64,000 nucleotides of DNA from Hydrogenophaga sp. NFH-34 (GTDB lineage: Bacteria > Pseudomonadota > Gammaproteobacteria > Burkholderiales > Burkholderiaceae_C): assembly GCF_021401345.1 (NCBI RefSeq), contig NZ_JACBGE010000018.1, forward strand, positions 59,019 through 123,018, written 5' to 3'. This document shows positions 1 through 10,412 of this stretch, one piece after another. Made by a program: the position numbers and the translations under genes. The notes below the pieces were generated by a model, which worked only from the letters and a program-made list of their open reading frames with translations, made no database searches and was not told where the DNA came from. Within the stretch, counting starts at the first letter, position 1, and each line of letters starts with the position of its first letter.

Positions 1-1
1 G

Positions 2-1453
<1,452 letters not shown>

Positions 1454-1473
1454 ACTTCTCTGGAGCCCATTCC

Positions 1474-2256
<783 letters not shown>

Positions 2257-2358
2257 TCAGATGCCCTCCGCCCCGCGATGGGGAGGAGGTTCGCGCAGGC
2301 CCGGCATGTCCTCGCATGCCGCCGGGCACCGGCCCGGTCGGCCATGCCCGCGCATGGC

Positions 2359-4269
2359 TCAGCGCAGCACGCTGGCGAAGTAGGCCGACAGTTCGTCGAA
2401 GCCGTCCAGCGGCAGCACGTTGGCCACGTACTGGTCGGGGCGCACGACGATGAGGCAGCCGCGTGCGCGGTCGATGCCGCGCAGGGCGTAGATGTCGCCC
2501 GCACCCTTGTGGTCGGTGCAGAAGATCTTTTCGTGGTCCTGCAGGCCGAGCTTGCCGGTCTTCGGTTTGAGCAGCGCCGGCATCTGCCCATAGTCGAGCT
2601 GGTCGAAGGTGGGCTGGAAGACGGCGCGCACATCGATGATGGCGTCGATGTCTTCACCCGGGCGGGTGTGCCGGACCACCGGTGAGGCCGGGTGATTCGC
2701 CAGCCAGTCGGCGAGGCGGGCCATCGGCGCATCGGGCTGGCCTTGGTCGCCCTGGCCGGCGAAGGCGTAGAGGCGCCAGCGCGCGTCGGCCTCGGCCGCG
2801 TGGCCGAGCTGCATCTGCTTGGCGTCCGACAGGCGCACCACGGGCGCCGAGTGGAAGCGGCGGCCGATGGCTTCGCCGGTGGCCAGGGCCTGGTGCTTGC
2901 CTTCGGCAAACAGGGGCGACGTGTCGTACTTCACCGCCGTGCCGCCGGTGAATTCCAGGTTGGCCTTGAACTGGCGGATGATGCGCGGCTCTTCCTTGCC
3001 CTCGCGTTCGGCCTGGGTGGTGGGCGCGGACATGATGCGGGCCCACTCGTGGTCGGTGTCGACCAGGCGCTTGGCCTCGGTCAGGCGCTCCTTGCTGTAG
3101 CTGCGCAGCAGGCAGGCATCGGCCCGGCCCTGCAGCACGTGCACCAGTTTCCAGCCGAGGTTGAAGGTGTCCTGCATGGACACGTTCATGCCCTGGCCGG
3201 CCTTGGGCGAGTGGGTGTGGCAGGCGTCACCGGCGGTGAACACGCGCGGCGCGCGGTCGGAGCCTTCGGGCACGTCGTCGAACTTGTCGGTGATGCTGTG
3301 GCCGATGTCGTAGATCGACCACCAGACGATCTCCTTCACGTCCAGCGAATAGGGTTTGATGATGCGGTTGGCCGCCGCAATCATGTCGTCCTGCGTGAAC
3401 TTCTTGCTCGCGGCCTTTTCGCCTTCCTTGAGCTTGTCGAGTTCCACGTACATGCGGAACACGTAGCCGCCTTCGCGCGGCAGGATCAGCACGTTGCCTT
3501 CGTTGGCCGACGAGATCAGGCACTTCTGGCGCACATCGGGGAAGTCGGTGTTGGCCAGAATGTCCATCACACCCCAGGCCTGGTGCGCGGCATCCCCGTG
3601 CAGCACGCCGCCGATGGCCTTGCGCACGGCCGAATGGGCGCCGTCGCAACCGACCACGTAGTTGGCGCGCACCGTGCGTGTGGCGCCCCAGTTGATGCCG
3701 GTCGCGTCCTTGAGCGTGACCGTGACCGGGTGGTCGTCGGTGGTTTCGTCGATGGTCAGGCCCAGGATTTCCCAGCCGTAGTCGGGCGCCAGTCGGGAGG
3801 GCGAATTCGCCATCACTTCCAGAAACAGCTCGTGCAGCCGCGCCTGGTTGATCAGGATGTGCGGCATCTCCGAGCTGTCGTCGGCCACGTCCTGCACGCG
3901 GCCCACGCGCTGGATGTGCGCGGGGTTGGTCGGGTCGGGCATCCAGAACGCGGTCTGGTTGACCCAGTAGGTCTCGCGCTTGACCTTGTCGGCGAAACCG
4001 AAGGCCTGGAACATTTCCATGGTGCGCGTGTTGATGCCGTCGGCCTTGCCCTTGATGATGTTGGTGGGCATGCGCTCGACGATCATCGTGTCGATCTCGG
4101 GGAACTGCGCCAGTTGCGCGGCCAGGCACAGGCCGGCCGGGCCGGTGCCGGCGATCAGCACGTCCACCTTCTCGGGCAGCGGCTCGTTGACACCCCGGTT
4201 GCGCCGGTTGGGGGCCGCCTGCTTGATGTCGGGGTTGCCGCCCCGAAAGCCGTCTTTGTAGAACTGCAT
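2359..4269 (-). CDS. mobA: FAD-dependent aromatic monooxygenase, 3-hydroxybenzoate 4-monooxygenase (MobA)-like
   Basis: The 636-residue flavin hydroxylase belongs to the phenol hydroxylase/MobA group. The FAD dinucleotide motif GTGPAG is at residues 41-46. A DG motif (GCDGAHSAVRKAIG) and a GD motif (RVFTAGDACHTHSPKAGQGMN) follow, and the C-terminal third fits the thioredoxin-like domain of this group. Length and N-terminal pattern (MQFYKDGFRGGNPDI) closely match 3-hydroxybenzoate 4-hydroxylase of Comamonas, which makes protocatechuate with NADPH and oxygen. Its divergent MarR neighbour matches the known mobA-mobR arrangement. The protein could act on another phenol, and no ring-cleavage genes are nearby. 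A good promoter (TTGACG/TATTAT) precedes it. Confidence 0.8.
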   Translation of the reverse strand: MQFYKDGFRGGNPDIKQAAPNRRNRGVNEPLPEKVDVLIAGTGPAGLCLAAQLAQFPEIDTMIVERMPTNIIKGKADGINTRTMEMFQAFGFADKVKRETYWVNQTAFWMPDPTNPAHIQRVGRVQDVADDSSEMPHILINQARLHELFLEVMANSPSRLAPDYGWEILGLTIDETTDDHPVTVTLKDATGINWGATRTVRANYVVGCDGAHSAVRKAIGGVLHGDAAHQAWGVMDILANTDFPDVRQKCLISSANEGNVLILPREGGYVFRMYVELDKLKEGEKAASKKFTQDDMIAAANRIIKPYSLDVKEIVWWSIYDIGHSITDKFDDVPEGSDRAPRVFTAGDACHTHSPKAGQGMNVSMQDTFNLGWKLVHVLQGRADACLLRSYSKERLTEAKRLVDTDHEWARIMSAPTTQAEREGKEEPRIIRQFKANLEFTGGTAVKYDTSPLFAEGKHQALATGEAIGRRFHSAPVVRLSDAKQMQLGHAAEADARWRLYAFAGQGDQGQPDAPMARLADWLANHPASPVVRHTRPGEDIDAIIDVRAVFQPTFDQLDYGQMPALLKPKTGKLGLQDHEKIFCTDHKGAGDIYALRGIDRARGCLIVVRPDQYVANVLPLDGFDELSAYFASVLR

Positions 4270-4324
4270 GTGTTGTCTCCTGGGTTGAAGGGCGCCCTGG
4301 GCGGTCTGCCGGCGCGTGGCGCGA

Positions 4325-4354
4325 ATAATATCTGTACATACTATTTTGCGTCAA
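4325..4354 (-). promoter_or_regulatory. Sigma70-type promoter of the mobA-like gene
   Basis: Reading the minus strand, TTGACG at 4354-4349 and TATTAT at 4330-4325 are 18 bp apart, each one mismatch from consensus. The block is conspicuously A+T-rich against a G+C-rich background and lies 55-85 bp before the gene's start codon. Confidence 0.6.
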
Positions 4355-4375
4355 TACTGTATGTGTACTTATCAA
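4336..4375 (+). promoter_or_regulatory. Divergent promoter and candidate operator of the MarR-family gene
   Basis: On the plus strand TTGCGT (4346-4351) and TATCAA (4370-4375) are 18 bp apart, a moderate sigma70 match. The half-sites ACATAC (4336-4341) and GTATGT (4359-4364) form an inverted repeat across both divergent promoters, where a MarR repressor could block both. MobR of Comamonas is known to repress mobA and respond to 3-hydroxybenzoate; assigning this site to it is inference. Confidence 0.45.
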
Positions 4376-4407
4376 TAACTGTCACGACCGGCGGATACGA
4401 TGCGCAC

Positions 4408-4851
4408 ATGACCGATTCTTCAGAGACGCCGATGGACTCGCTCGACATGGCGGGCCACCTGATTCGCCGCCTGCACCAGCAGTCCAGCCAGGTTTTCATG
4501 CAGCGCACCCAGGCGGCGGGCTTTGACCTGACCTCGGTCCAGTTCGCGGCACTCGACGCCATCCGCGCCCAGCCGGGCACGGACCAGGCGCGTGTCGCGG
4601 AAATGATCGCCTACGACCGCGCCACCATCGGGGGCGTGATCGAGCGGCTGGAGCAGAAGGGCTGGATCCGCCGCGTGGTCAGCGAACGCGACCGCCGGGC
4701 GCGCGAGCTGTCGCTGACGCCCGAAGGCGAGCGTGTGCTGGCGGCGCTGCTGCCGGTGGTGCGGGCGCTGCAGGACGATATCCTCCCCTCACTGAAACCG
4801 GCCGATCGCGAACGCTTTCTCCAGCTCGCCCGCCAGGCGCTGCGTTCGTAG
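4408..4851 (+). CDS. mobR: MarR-family transcriptional regulator, MobR-like
   Basis: This 147-residue protein has the MarR winged-helix fold: an N-terminal dimerisation helix, the recognition region DQARVAEMIAYDRATIGGVIERLEQKGWI, and the wing VSERDRRARELSLTPEGE. The ATG at 4408 was chosen because it gives the usual MarR length; upstream sequence in this frame is antisense to the hydroxylase gene. It is divergent from the MobA-like hydroxylase, 138 bp away, as in the characterised mobA/mobR locus, and probably represses it until the aromatic substrate binds. The methyltransferase gene follows after 36 bp. Confidence 0.8.
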   Translation: MTDSSETPMDSLDMAGHLIRRLHQQSSQVFMQRTQAAGFDLTSVQFAALDAIRAQPGTDQARVAEMIAYDRATIGGVIERLEQKGWIRRVVSERDRRARELSLTPEGERVLAALLPVVRALQDDILPSLKPADRERFLQLARQALRS

Positions 4852-4887
4852 ACCCATCTTTGATAGGGCTTTCCCAGGCTTCGCACC

Positions 4888-5658
4888 ATGGACATTCCCC
4901 GCATCTTCAACGTGATGGAGAGTGCACACCGCATTCACAACCCGTTCACGCCCGACAAGTTCGCCACGCTGGGCGCGGCGCTGCGCTTGCAACCCGAAGA
5001 CCAGGTGCTGGACCTGGGCAGCGGTTCCGGCGAAATGCTCTGCACCTGGGCGCGTGACCACGGCGTTCGGGGCACCGGTGTCGACATGAGCCAGCTCTTC
5101 AGCGAACAGGCGACGCTCCGAGCCCAGGAGCTGGGTGTCGCCGACCGGGTGCGCTTCATCCACGACGATGCCGCCGGTTATGTGTCCGACCAGCAGGTCG
5201 ACGTGGCCGCCTGCGTCGGCGCGACCTGGATCGCCGGCGGCGTGGCCGGCACGGTGGCGCTGCTCGCGCGCAGCCTGCGGCCCGGTGGCATCGTCCTCAT
5301 CGGCGAGCCTTACTGGCGCCAGCTTCCCCCGACCGAAGAGATCGCCCGGGGCTGTCTGGCCAACGCCACGACCGACTTCCTCGTGCTGCCCGAGCTGATC
5401 GGATCGTTCAGGCGGCTGGGCTGCGACGTGGTGGAGATGGTGCTGGCCAACCAGGACGGCTGGGACCGTTACGAGGCGGCCAAGTGGCTGACCATGCGCC
5501 GCTGGCTGGAAGCCCACCCGGACGACGAGCTGGCGGCGGAGGTCCGCGCCAAGCTGGACACCGAGCCGGTGCGCCACGCGACCTATACCCGTGAATACCT
5601 CGGCTGGGGTGTGTTTGCGCTCATGCCGCGGGCCGGCTTCGGGGCGGCCCCGACCTGA
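4888..5658 (+). CDS. Class I SAM-dependent methyltransferase
   Basis: The 256-residue protein has a class I methyltransferase Rossmann core. Motif I is VLDLGSGSGEM (DLGSGSG at residues 42-48), the post-I acidic residue is in GVDMS, a motif II-like stretch is VDVAACVGATWIAGG, and motif III-like sequence is LRPGGIVLIGEPYW. Its N-terminus (MDIPRIFNVMESAHRIHNPF) is typical of small-molecule methyltransferases of the ubiE/SAM_MT group. It lies between the MarR regulator and the FabI-like gene on the same strand. The substrate cannot be read from the sequence. Confidence 0.8.
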   Translation: MDIPRIFNVMESAHRIHNPFTPDKFATLGAALRLQPEDQVLDLGSGSGEMLCTWARDHGVRGTGVDMSQLFSEQATLRAQELGVADRVRFIHDDAAGYVSDQQVDVAACVGATWIAGGVAGTVALLARSLRPGGIVLIGEPYWRQLPPTEEIARGCLANATTDFLVLPELIGSFRRLGCDVVEMVLANQDGWDRYEAAKWLTMRRWLEAHPDDELAAEVRAKLDTEPVRHATYTREYLGWGVFALMPRAGFGAAPT

Positions 5659-5718
5659 GCCGGCCCACCGACCGGCGCCCACCGAACCTCACTGACCTTC
5701 ACTGACCGGAGAACCGCC

Positions 5719-6489
5719 TTGAATCCTTTTTCCCTCGAAGGCCGCAAAGGGCTGGTGGTGGGCGTGGCCAACGCCCAGAGCATTGCCTGGGGCTGCGCCC
5801 AGGCGTTTCACGCGGCGGGCGCCGAACTGGCCCTGACCTGGTTCAACGACAAGGCCCGCCCGCACGTGGAGCCGCTGGCCCAGCGTGTGCAGGCGTCGAT
5901 CACGCAGGCGCTCGACGTGGAGCAGCCTGGCCAGCTTGAAGCGCTGTTCGACACCATCGCCGAGCGCTGGGGCCGGCTGGACTTCGTGCTGCATTCGATC
6001 GCCTTTGCGCCCAAGGACGATCTGCACGGCCGGGTGGTGGACGCCTCGCGCGAGGGCTTTGCCCGCGCCATGGACATCTCCTGCCACTCTTTTGCGCGCA
6101 TGGCCCGGCTGGCCGAGCCGCTGATGACCGGTGGCGGCAGCCTGATGACCATGAGTTACGTGGGGGCCGAAGAGGTGATTCCCCATTACGGCGTGATGGG
6201 GCCGGTCAAGGCGGCGCTGGAGGCCAGCACGCGCTACCTGGCGGCCGAGCTCGGGCCCCAGGGCATCCGGGTCAACGCGGTGTCGCCCGGCCCGCTGGCC
6301 ACCCGCGCGGCGTCGGGCATTGCGCACTTCGACGAGTTGCTGGCCGACGCGGTGCGGTGCGCGCCCCTGCGCCGGCTGGTCGACCTGGACGACGTGGGCG
6401 CCCTGTGCGTGTTCCTGGCCAGCGAAGGTGGGCGCTCGATCACCGGCAGCACCCTCTACGTGGACGCGGGCTACCACATCGTCGGCTGA
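5719..6489 (+). CDS. fabI: Enoyl-[acyl-carrier-protein] reductase FabI (SDR type), TTG start
   Basis: This 256-residue protein has the FabI form of the SDR fold. The active-site tyrosines and lysine, Tyr147, Tyr157 and Lys164, match the E. coli FabI spacing (146, 156, 163) within MSYVGAEEVIPHYGVMGPVK. The divergent glycine loop GVANAQSIAWGCAQAF is also FabI-like. The start is TTG at 5719: GGAGAA lies at 5708-5713 and no ATG gives the FabI N-terminus. FabI reduces trans-2-enoyl-ACP with NADH in the last step of fatty-acid elongation. Its position beside a MarR regulator and a methyltransferase, not fatty-acid genes, suggests a paralogue with a specialised role. Confidence 0.8.
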   Translation: MNPFSLEGRKGLVVGVANAQSIAWGCAQAFHAAGAELALTWFNDKARPHVEPLAQRVQASITQALDVEQPGQLEALFDTIAERWGRLDFVLHSIAFAPKDDLHGRVVDASREGFARAMDISCHSFARMARLAEPLMTGGGSLMTMSYVGAEEVIPHYGVMGPVKAALEASTRYLAAELGPQGIRVNAVSPGPLATRAASGIAHFDELLADAVRCAPLRRLVDLDDVGALCVFLASEGGRSITGSTLYVDAGYHIVG

Positions 6490-6490
6490 A

Positions 6491-6508
6491 CGGCGCCCGG
6501 CGGCGCCG
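6491..6508. terminator. Possible bidirectional hairpin between convergent genes
   Basis: Arms CGGCGCC (6491-6497) and GGCGCCG (6502-6508) with a 4-nt loop sit in the 21-bp gap between the FabI-like gene and the antiporter gene. There is no T-run, so it is at best a weak terminator. Confidence 0.3.
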
Positions 6509-6510
6509 GT

Positions 6511-8244
6511 TCAGTGGCCGCTGTGGGCCGCCTCCGGCGCAACGAGCCCGGCGGCCTGGCGGGCCACGATCAGGCGTTTGCGCAGCGAAACCTCGTTCAG
6601 GTCCAGCTCGCCCACCAGGGCGCGCAGCGAGGCGTCGTTGATGTGGTGGGCCTGGCGCTCGGCGTACAGCGCGTCGCGTTCCACGCGCAGCGCCTGCAGG
6701 CGCAGCTCTAGCTCGACCACGTAGCGCCGCTGGCGCTGGCGCACCGCGTCGGGGGTATCGGCCTGTGCTTCCGGGGTGGTCACGTTGGCGGGCTCTTCCA
6801 GTAGGTCGATCCGTTTGCGGTAGTCCTGGGCCACGCGGCCCACGGCCTCCTGCATCTGGGCCGGCTGCTCGGCATCGGGCAGTTCGTCGGTCGGTAGCTG
6901 GATGTCGCGCAGGTGGGCGATTGCAGCCTGGCAGGCCACCAGCCGGGCCTGGCGCTCTTCGCGCACCACCAGCGGTTCCCCGGTGTGGGGCAGGCGCCGC
7001 AGCACCAGCGGCAAACCCACGCTGCCAATCACCAGGGTCAGCAAGATGGTGGCCGTGGCCAGGAACACGAGCTGGTGGCGTTCGGGAAACACGTCGCCAC
7101 CGGGCATCAGCAGCGGCACCGACAGGGCACCGGCCAGGGTGACGGCGCCGCGGATGCCGGCCAGCGTGGTCACCAGCGTGAGCCAGAGCGTGGGCTGTTC
7201 GGTCAGCGTGCCATGCTGGTGGGCTTTGCGCAGGCTGCCCCGCACGCCCAGCAGCAGCCAGATCCAGCGCAGCGCCAGCAGCGCCAGCGTGATGATCAGC
7301 GCCTGGCTGGCGGGCTGCCACCAGTCGTTGCCCGCCGCTTCCAGCGTCTTGCCCAGGATGGCGGGCAACTGCAGGCCCAGCAGCAGGAAGATGGCGCCAT
7401 TGAAGGCCGACTCCACCATCGTCCAGGTGCCTTCGGTCTGCATGCGCTCGACCACGAATTCGCCGCGCCGCAGGTCGGCAAAGTTGGTGGTGACGCCGGC
7501 CGCCACGGCCGCCAGGATGCCCGACACGCCGATGTGTTCACCCAGCAGGTAGGCGGCAAAGGGCAGCAGCACCATCAGCAGCACCATCTGGGTGGCGGCC
7601 ACGTCGCCGACGCGGCGCGTGACGGTCTCGCGCAGCGAGGCAAAGCCCCAGCCCAGCAGCGCGCCGGCGCCCAGCCCGCCGAGTGCGATCCAGAGGAATT
7701 CCTTGGCCGCTTCGGTCCAGGAAAACAGGCCGGTGAGCGTGGCGGCCACGGCAAACTTGAGCGCCACCAGGCCCGAGGCATCGTTCAGCAGCGACTCGCC
7801 TTCGAGCACGTGCATGGTTTGCGCCGGCATGCCCAGGTTGCGGGTGATCGCCGAGACCGCCACCGCGTCGGTGGGCGAGACCACGGCGGCCAGCGCGAAG
7901 GCCACCGTCAGCGGGATGGCCGGGATCAGCCAGTGGATCAGGAACCCGAGCCCGATCACGGTGAACAGCACCAGGCCCAGCGCCAGCCGCAGGATAGGGC
8001 GGTGCAGCGCGAAGAATTCCCGCTTGGGAATGCGCCAGCCGTCGGCGAACAGCAGGGGCGGGATGAACAGCGCCAGGAAGAGTTCGGGGTCGAAGGCGAT
8101 GTGCAGGCCTTTCTGGGGCCAGGACAGCGCCGCGCCCAGGGCGATCTGGATCAGGGGCAGGGGAATGGCGCGCAGGTAGCGCGCGGCGATGCCGGTCAGC
8201 GCACCGAGCAGCAGCACCAGCAGGACGATTTCAACGGTATGCAT
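6511..8244 (-). CDS. Na+/H+ antiporter, CPA1 (NhaP/YjcE-like) family
   Basis: The 577-residue protein has about twelve membrane segments followed by a 150-residue hydrophilic, Gln/Glu/Arg-rich cytoplasmic tail with helical heptads. Family landmarks include VVSPTDAVAVSAI and GESLLNDASGLVALK; the latter contains the ND motif used for cation exchange. The ATG at 8244 puts the first membrane helix (VEIVLLVLLLGALTGIAARYL) close to the N-terminus; a GTG at 8271 would add nine residues. The expected role is electroneutral Na+/H+ exchange for pH and sodium control. It converges with the FabI-like gene and follows a LysR regulator on the same strand; no functional link to either is evident. Confidence 0.85.
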   Translation of the reverse strand: MHTVEIVLLVLLLGALTGIAARYLRAIPLPLIQIALGAALSWPQKGLHIAFDPELFLALFIPPLLFADGWRIPKREFFALHRPILRLALGLVLFTVIGLGFLIHWLIPAIPLTVAFALAAVVSPTDAVAVSAITRNLGMPAQTMHVLEGESLLNDASGLVALKFAVAATLTGLFSWTEAAKEFLWIALGGLGAGALLGWGFASLRETVTRRVGDVAATQMVLLMVLLPFAAYLLGEHIGVSGILAAVAAGVTTNFADLRRGEFVVERMQTEGTWTMVESAFNGAIFLLLGLQLPAILGKTLEAAGNDWWQPASQALIITLALLALRWIWLLLGVRGSLRKAHQHGTLTEQPTLWLTLVTTLAGIRGAVTLAGALSVPLLMPGGDVFPERHQLVFLATATILLTLVIGSVGLPLVLRRLPHTGEPLVVREERQARLVACQAAIAHLRDIQLPTDELPDAEQPAQMQEAVGRVAQDYRKRIDLLEEPANVTTPEAQADTPDAVRQRQRRYVVELELRLQALRVERDALYAERQAHHINDASLRALVGELDLNEVSLRKRLIVARQAAGLVAPEAAHSGH

Positions 8245-8305
8245 GAAGTGGGTTCGATCCCCGATCACCAACGGGGTTCTGGGCGCGGGGTGGTGCCGGC
8301 CGCAT

Positions 8306-9193
8306 TCAGCCGCGCACTTTGCGCAGCAGCAAGTCTCGCATGACCTGGATCGGCGCTTCGCGCCCGCGTCCGCGCCGCGACACCAGCGAGAACGGCGACT
8401 GGTAGCCGAAGTAGGCGGGCAGCAGCACGCGCAGGCGGCCCTGGTCGACCCAGGCCTGGGCGTAGTGCTCGGGCAGGTAGCCCACGTAGCCGCCGGAGAG
8501 GATCAGGAACAGCTGCGCTTCCATGCTGTCCACCGTGGCCACGCTGCGCTTGAAGCCATGGCGGCCCAGCTCGGACTGGCTCCAGTAGCTGCGGCGCACC
8601 ACGTTCAGCTCGGACACCAGCGACTCGGGGATGTCGCGCTGGCCGTAGAGCGGGTGGCGGTCGCTGCAATACAGCCACTGCTGCTCGCGGTACAGCGGCT
8701 GGAAGACCAGACCGGGTGGGCGGGTGGGGAAGAAGCCCACGGCCAGGTCCAGCTCGTTGTTGAGCAGGCCTTCCTGAAGATCGTAAGGATTCTTGATGAA
8801 CAGGCTCAGGTGCACCGCCGGGTAGCGCTGGCAGAACACGCCGATGGCGTCGGACAGCGGCAGCATGCGGTCGGTGACGGTGGAGTCGAGCACGCCGAGC
8901 TTGAGGTTGCCCGACAGATCGCCCTTGAGCGAGGCGGCATAGGCGCCGAAGCCGTCCACTTCACCGATCAGGCGCATGGCCTCGGTCAGGATCAACTCGC
9001 CTTTTTCGGTCAGGGAAAAGCCCCCGCGCCCGCGTTCGCAAAGCTTGAAGCCGAGCTGACTTTCGAGCTGGCTCATGTAGGTGCTGATGGCCGAGAGGGT
9101 GAGGTTGAGTTCCTGCTGCGCCTTGGCGAAGCCCTGGTGGCGGGCCACGCAGGCAAAGATGCGCAGCAGTTTCAGGTCGGGCTGCGTACTCAT
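8306..9193 (-). CDS. LysR-family transcriptional regulator of the adjacent catabolic cluster
   Basis: This is a 295-residue LysR protein. The N-terminal winged helix is visible as LKLLRIFACVARHQGFAKAQQELNLTLSAISTYMSQLESQLG, followed by the linker and a two-lobed periplasmic-binding-like effector domain starting near residue 90. It is transcribed divergently from the ureohydrolase gene across a 116-bp region with an A+T-rich stretch at about 9214-9250, the classic layout for a LysR activator of a catabolic operon. The effector is unknown; by position it could be a substrate or intermediate of the guanidino/ureido pathway. Confidence 0.85.
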   Translation of the reverse strand: MSTQPDLKLLRIFACVARHQGFAKAQQELNLTLSAISTYMSQLESQLGFKLCERGRGGFSLTEKGELILTEAMRLIGEVDGFGAYAASLKGDLSGNLKLGVLDSTVTDRMLPLSDAIGVFCQRYPAVHLSLFIKNPYDLQEGLLNNELDLAVGFFPTRPPGLVFQPLYREQQWLYCSDRHPLYGQRDIPESLVSELNVVRRSYWSQSELGRHGFKRSVATVDSMEAQLFLILSGGYVGYLPEHYAQAWVDQGRLRVLLPAYFGYQSPFSLVSRRGRGREAPIQVMRDLLLRKVRG

Positions 9194-9309
9194 GGGGCGA
9201 AAGACATTGGTTGGGATTTTTCTGAACTGATTTTTTGCATCTGAGCATTTGTCGTGCCAGGGGTCGGGCGAAGAATGGGCCCATCCACCGATTCCCCCCG
9301 TTTTCTGCG

Positions 9310-10260
9310 ATGTCCCAGCCCCTGAACCAGCCGCAAGGCGGCAACGAGATGCCCCGATTCGCCGGGCGCGGCACCATGCTGCGCCTGCCCGATGCCCACA
9401 CGCCCGACGGGCTGGACGCGGCCTTCATCGGCATCCCGCTGGACATCGGCACCTCCCAGCGCGCGGGGACCCGTTACGGCCCGCGCAGCATCCGCAACGA
9501 GTCGGTGATGATCCGGCCCTACAACATGGCCACGGGCGCTGCCCCGTTCGACGCGCTGCAGGTGGCCGATCTGGGCGACGTGCCCATCAACACCTACAAC
9601 CTGCTCGAATCGGTGCGCATCATCGAGGCGCATTACGACACGCTGCTGCCGCACCAGGTGGTGCCACTGACGCTGGGCGGCGACCACACCATCACGCTGC
9701 CGATCCTGCGCTCGCTGACCAAGAAACACGGCCCCGTGGGCCTGATCCACGTCGACGCGCACACCGACACCAACGACCACATGTTCGGCGAGAAGATCGC
9801 CCACGGCACCACCTTCCGCCGCGCGGTGGAGGAGGGGCTGCTCGACTGCCACCGCGTGGTGCAGATTGGCCAGCGTGCCCAGGGTTATGCCAGCGGTGAC
9901 TTCCAGTGGGGCGTGGACCAGGGCTTCCGCCTGTTCCAGGCCGAGCAGTGCTGGCACCGGTCGCTGGCGCCGCTGATGGCCGAGGTGCGCCAAATCATGG
10001 GCGACGGCCCGGTGTACCTGAGTTTCGACATCGATGGCATCGATCCTGCTTGGGCTCCCGGCACCGGCACGCCCGAGGTGGGCGGCCTGACCAGCATCCA
10101 GGGTCTGGAGATCGTGCGCGGCTGCAAGGGGCTGAATCTGATCGGCTGCGATCTGGTGGAGGTTTCGCCGCCTTACGACCAGAGCGGCAACACCGCGCAA
10201 CTGGCGGCCAACCTGCTGTACGAAATGCTGTGCGTGCTGCCGGGTGTGAGGTACCGATGA
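9310..10260 (+). CDS. Ureohydrolase, agmatinase/guanidinobutyrase family (first of tandem pair)
   Basis: The 316-residue member of the arginase/agmatinase family has all six binuclear metal ligands: His126 in GGDH, Asp149, His151 and Asp153 in DAHTD, and Asp240 and Asp242 in SFDIDGIDP. The family hydrolyses a guanidino group to urea and an amine with Mn2+ or, in some members, Ni2+. The AHGTTFRRAVEEGLLD stretch resembles guanidinobutyrase/guanidinopropionase-like enzymes more than E. coli SpeB. The ATG at 9310 was preferred to one at 9235 because the extra 25 residues are not family-like. A REP-like repeat begins right after the stop codon and separates it from a second ureohydrolase gene. Confidence 0.87.
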   Translation: MSQPLNQPQGGNEMPRFAGRGTMLRLPDAHTPDGLDAAFIGIPLDIGTSQRAGTRYGPRSIRNESVMIRPYNMATGAAPFDALQVADLGDVPINTYNLLESVRIIEAHYDTLLPHQVVPLTLGGDHTITLPILRSLTKKHGPVGLIHVDAHTDTNDHMFGEKIAHGTTFRRAVEEGLLDCHRVVQIGQRAQGYASGDFQWGVDQGFRLFQAEQCWHRSLAPLMAEVRQIMGDGPVYLSFDIDGIDPAWAPGTGTPEVGGLTSIQGLEIVRGCKGLNLIGCDLVEVSPPYDQSGNTAQLAANLLYEMLCVLPGVRYR

Positions 10261-10261
10261 C

Positions 10262-10366
10262 GACACCCCCCTGCGCGGCGGCGCCGCTCCCCCCCGCTCT
10301 GGCGCGCCGCTGGGCGGCGCTGGGAAGGGGGACGGCGCCTGCGGCCCGGCGAAGCCGGTTCCGCGG
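10262..10366 (+). repeat. REP-like intergenic repeat, copy A
   Basis: This 105-bp G+C-rich element begins one base after a stop codon. It matches copy B (17306-17411) at nearly 90% of positions by eye, with an identical core CTGGCGCGCCGCTGGGCGGC. The core folds into GCGCCGC/GCGGCGC arms around a 3-nt loop. Both copies sit directly 3' of a stop codon in the same orientation, so they may stabilise or partly terminate transcripts. Confidence 0.7.
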
Positions 10367-10412
10367 CACCACCTGATCAAGACATTTCGCTCGGTACACC
10401 TGGTCATTCGAT

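Noticed and set aside
2692..4407. Long upstream extension of the MarR gene frame
   Set aside because: The extension is antisense to the flavin monooxygenase and MarR proteins are about 150 residues; the ATG at 4408 is used.
9194..9309. Possible guanidine riboswitch before the ureohydrolase genes
   Set aside because: None of the conserved guanidine-I, -II (ACGR hairpins) or -III elements could be found in the 116-bp leader.
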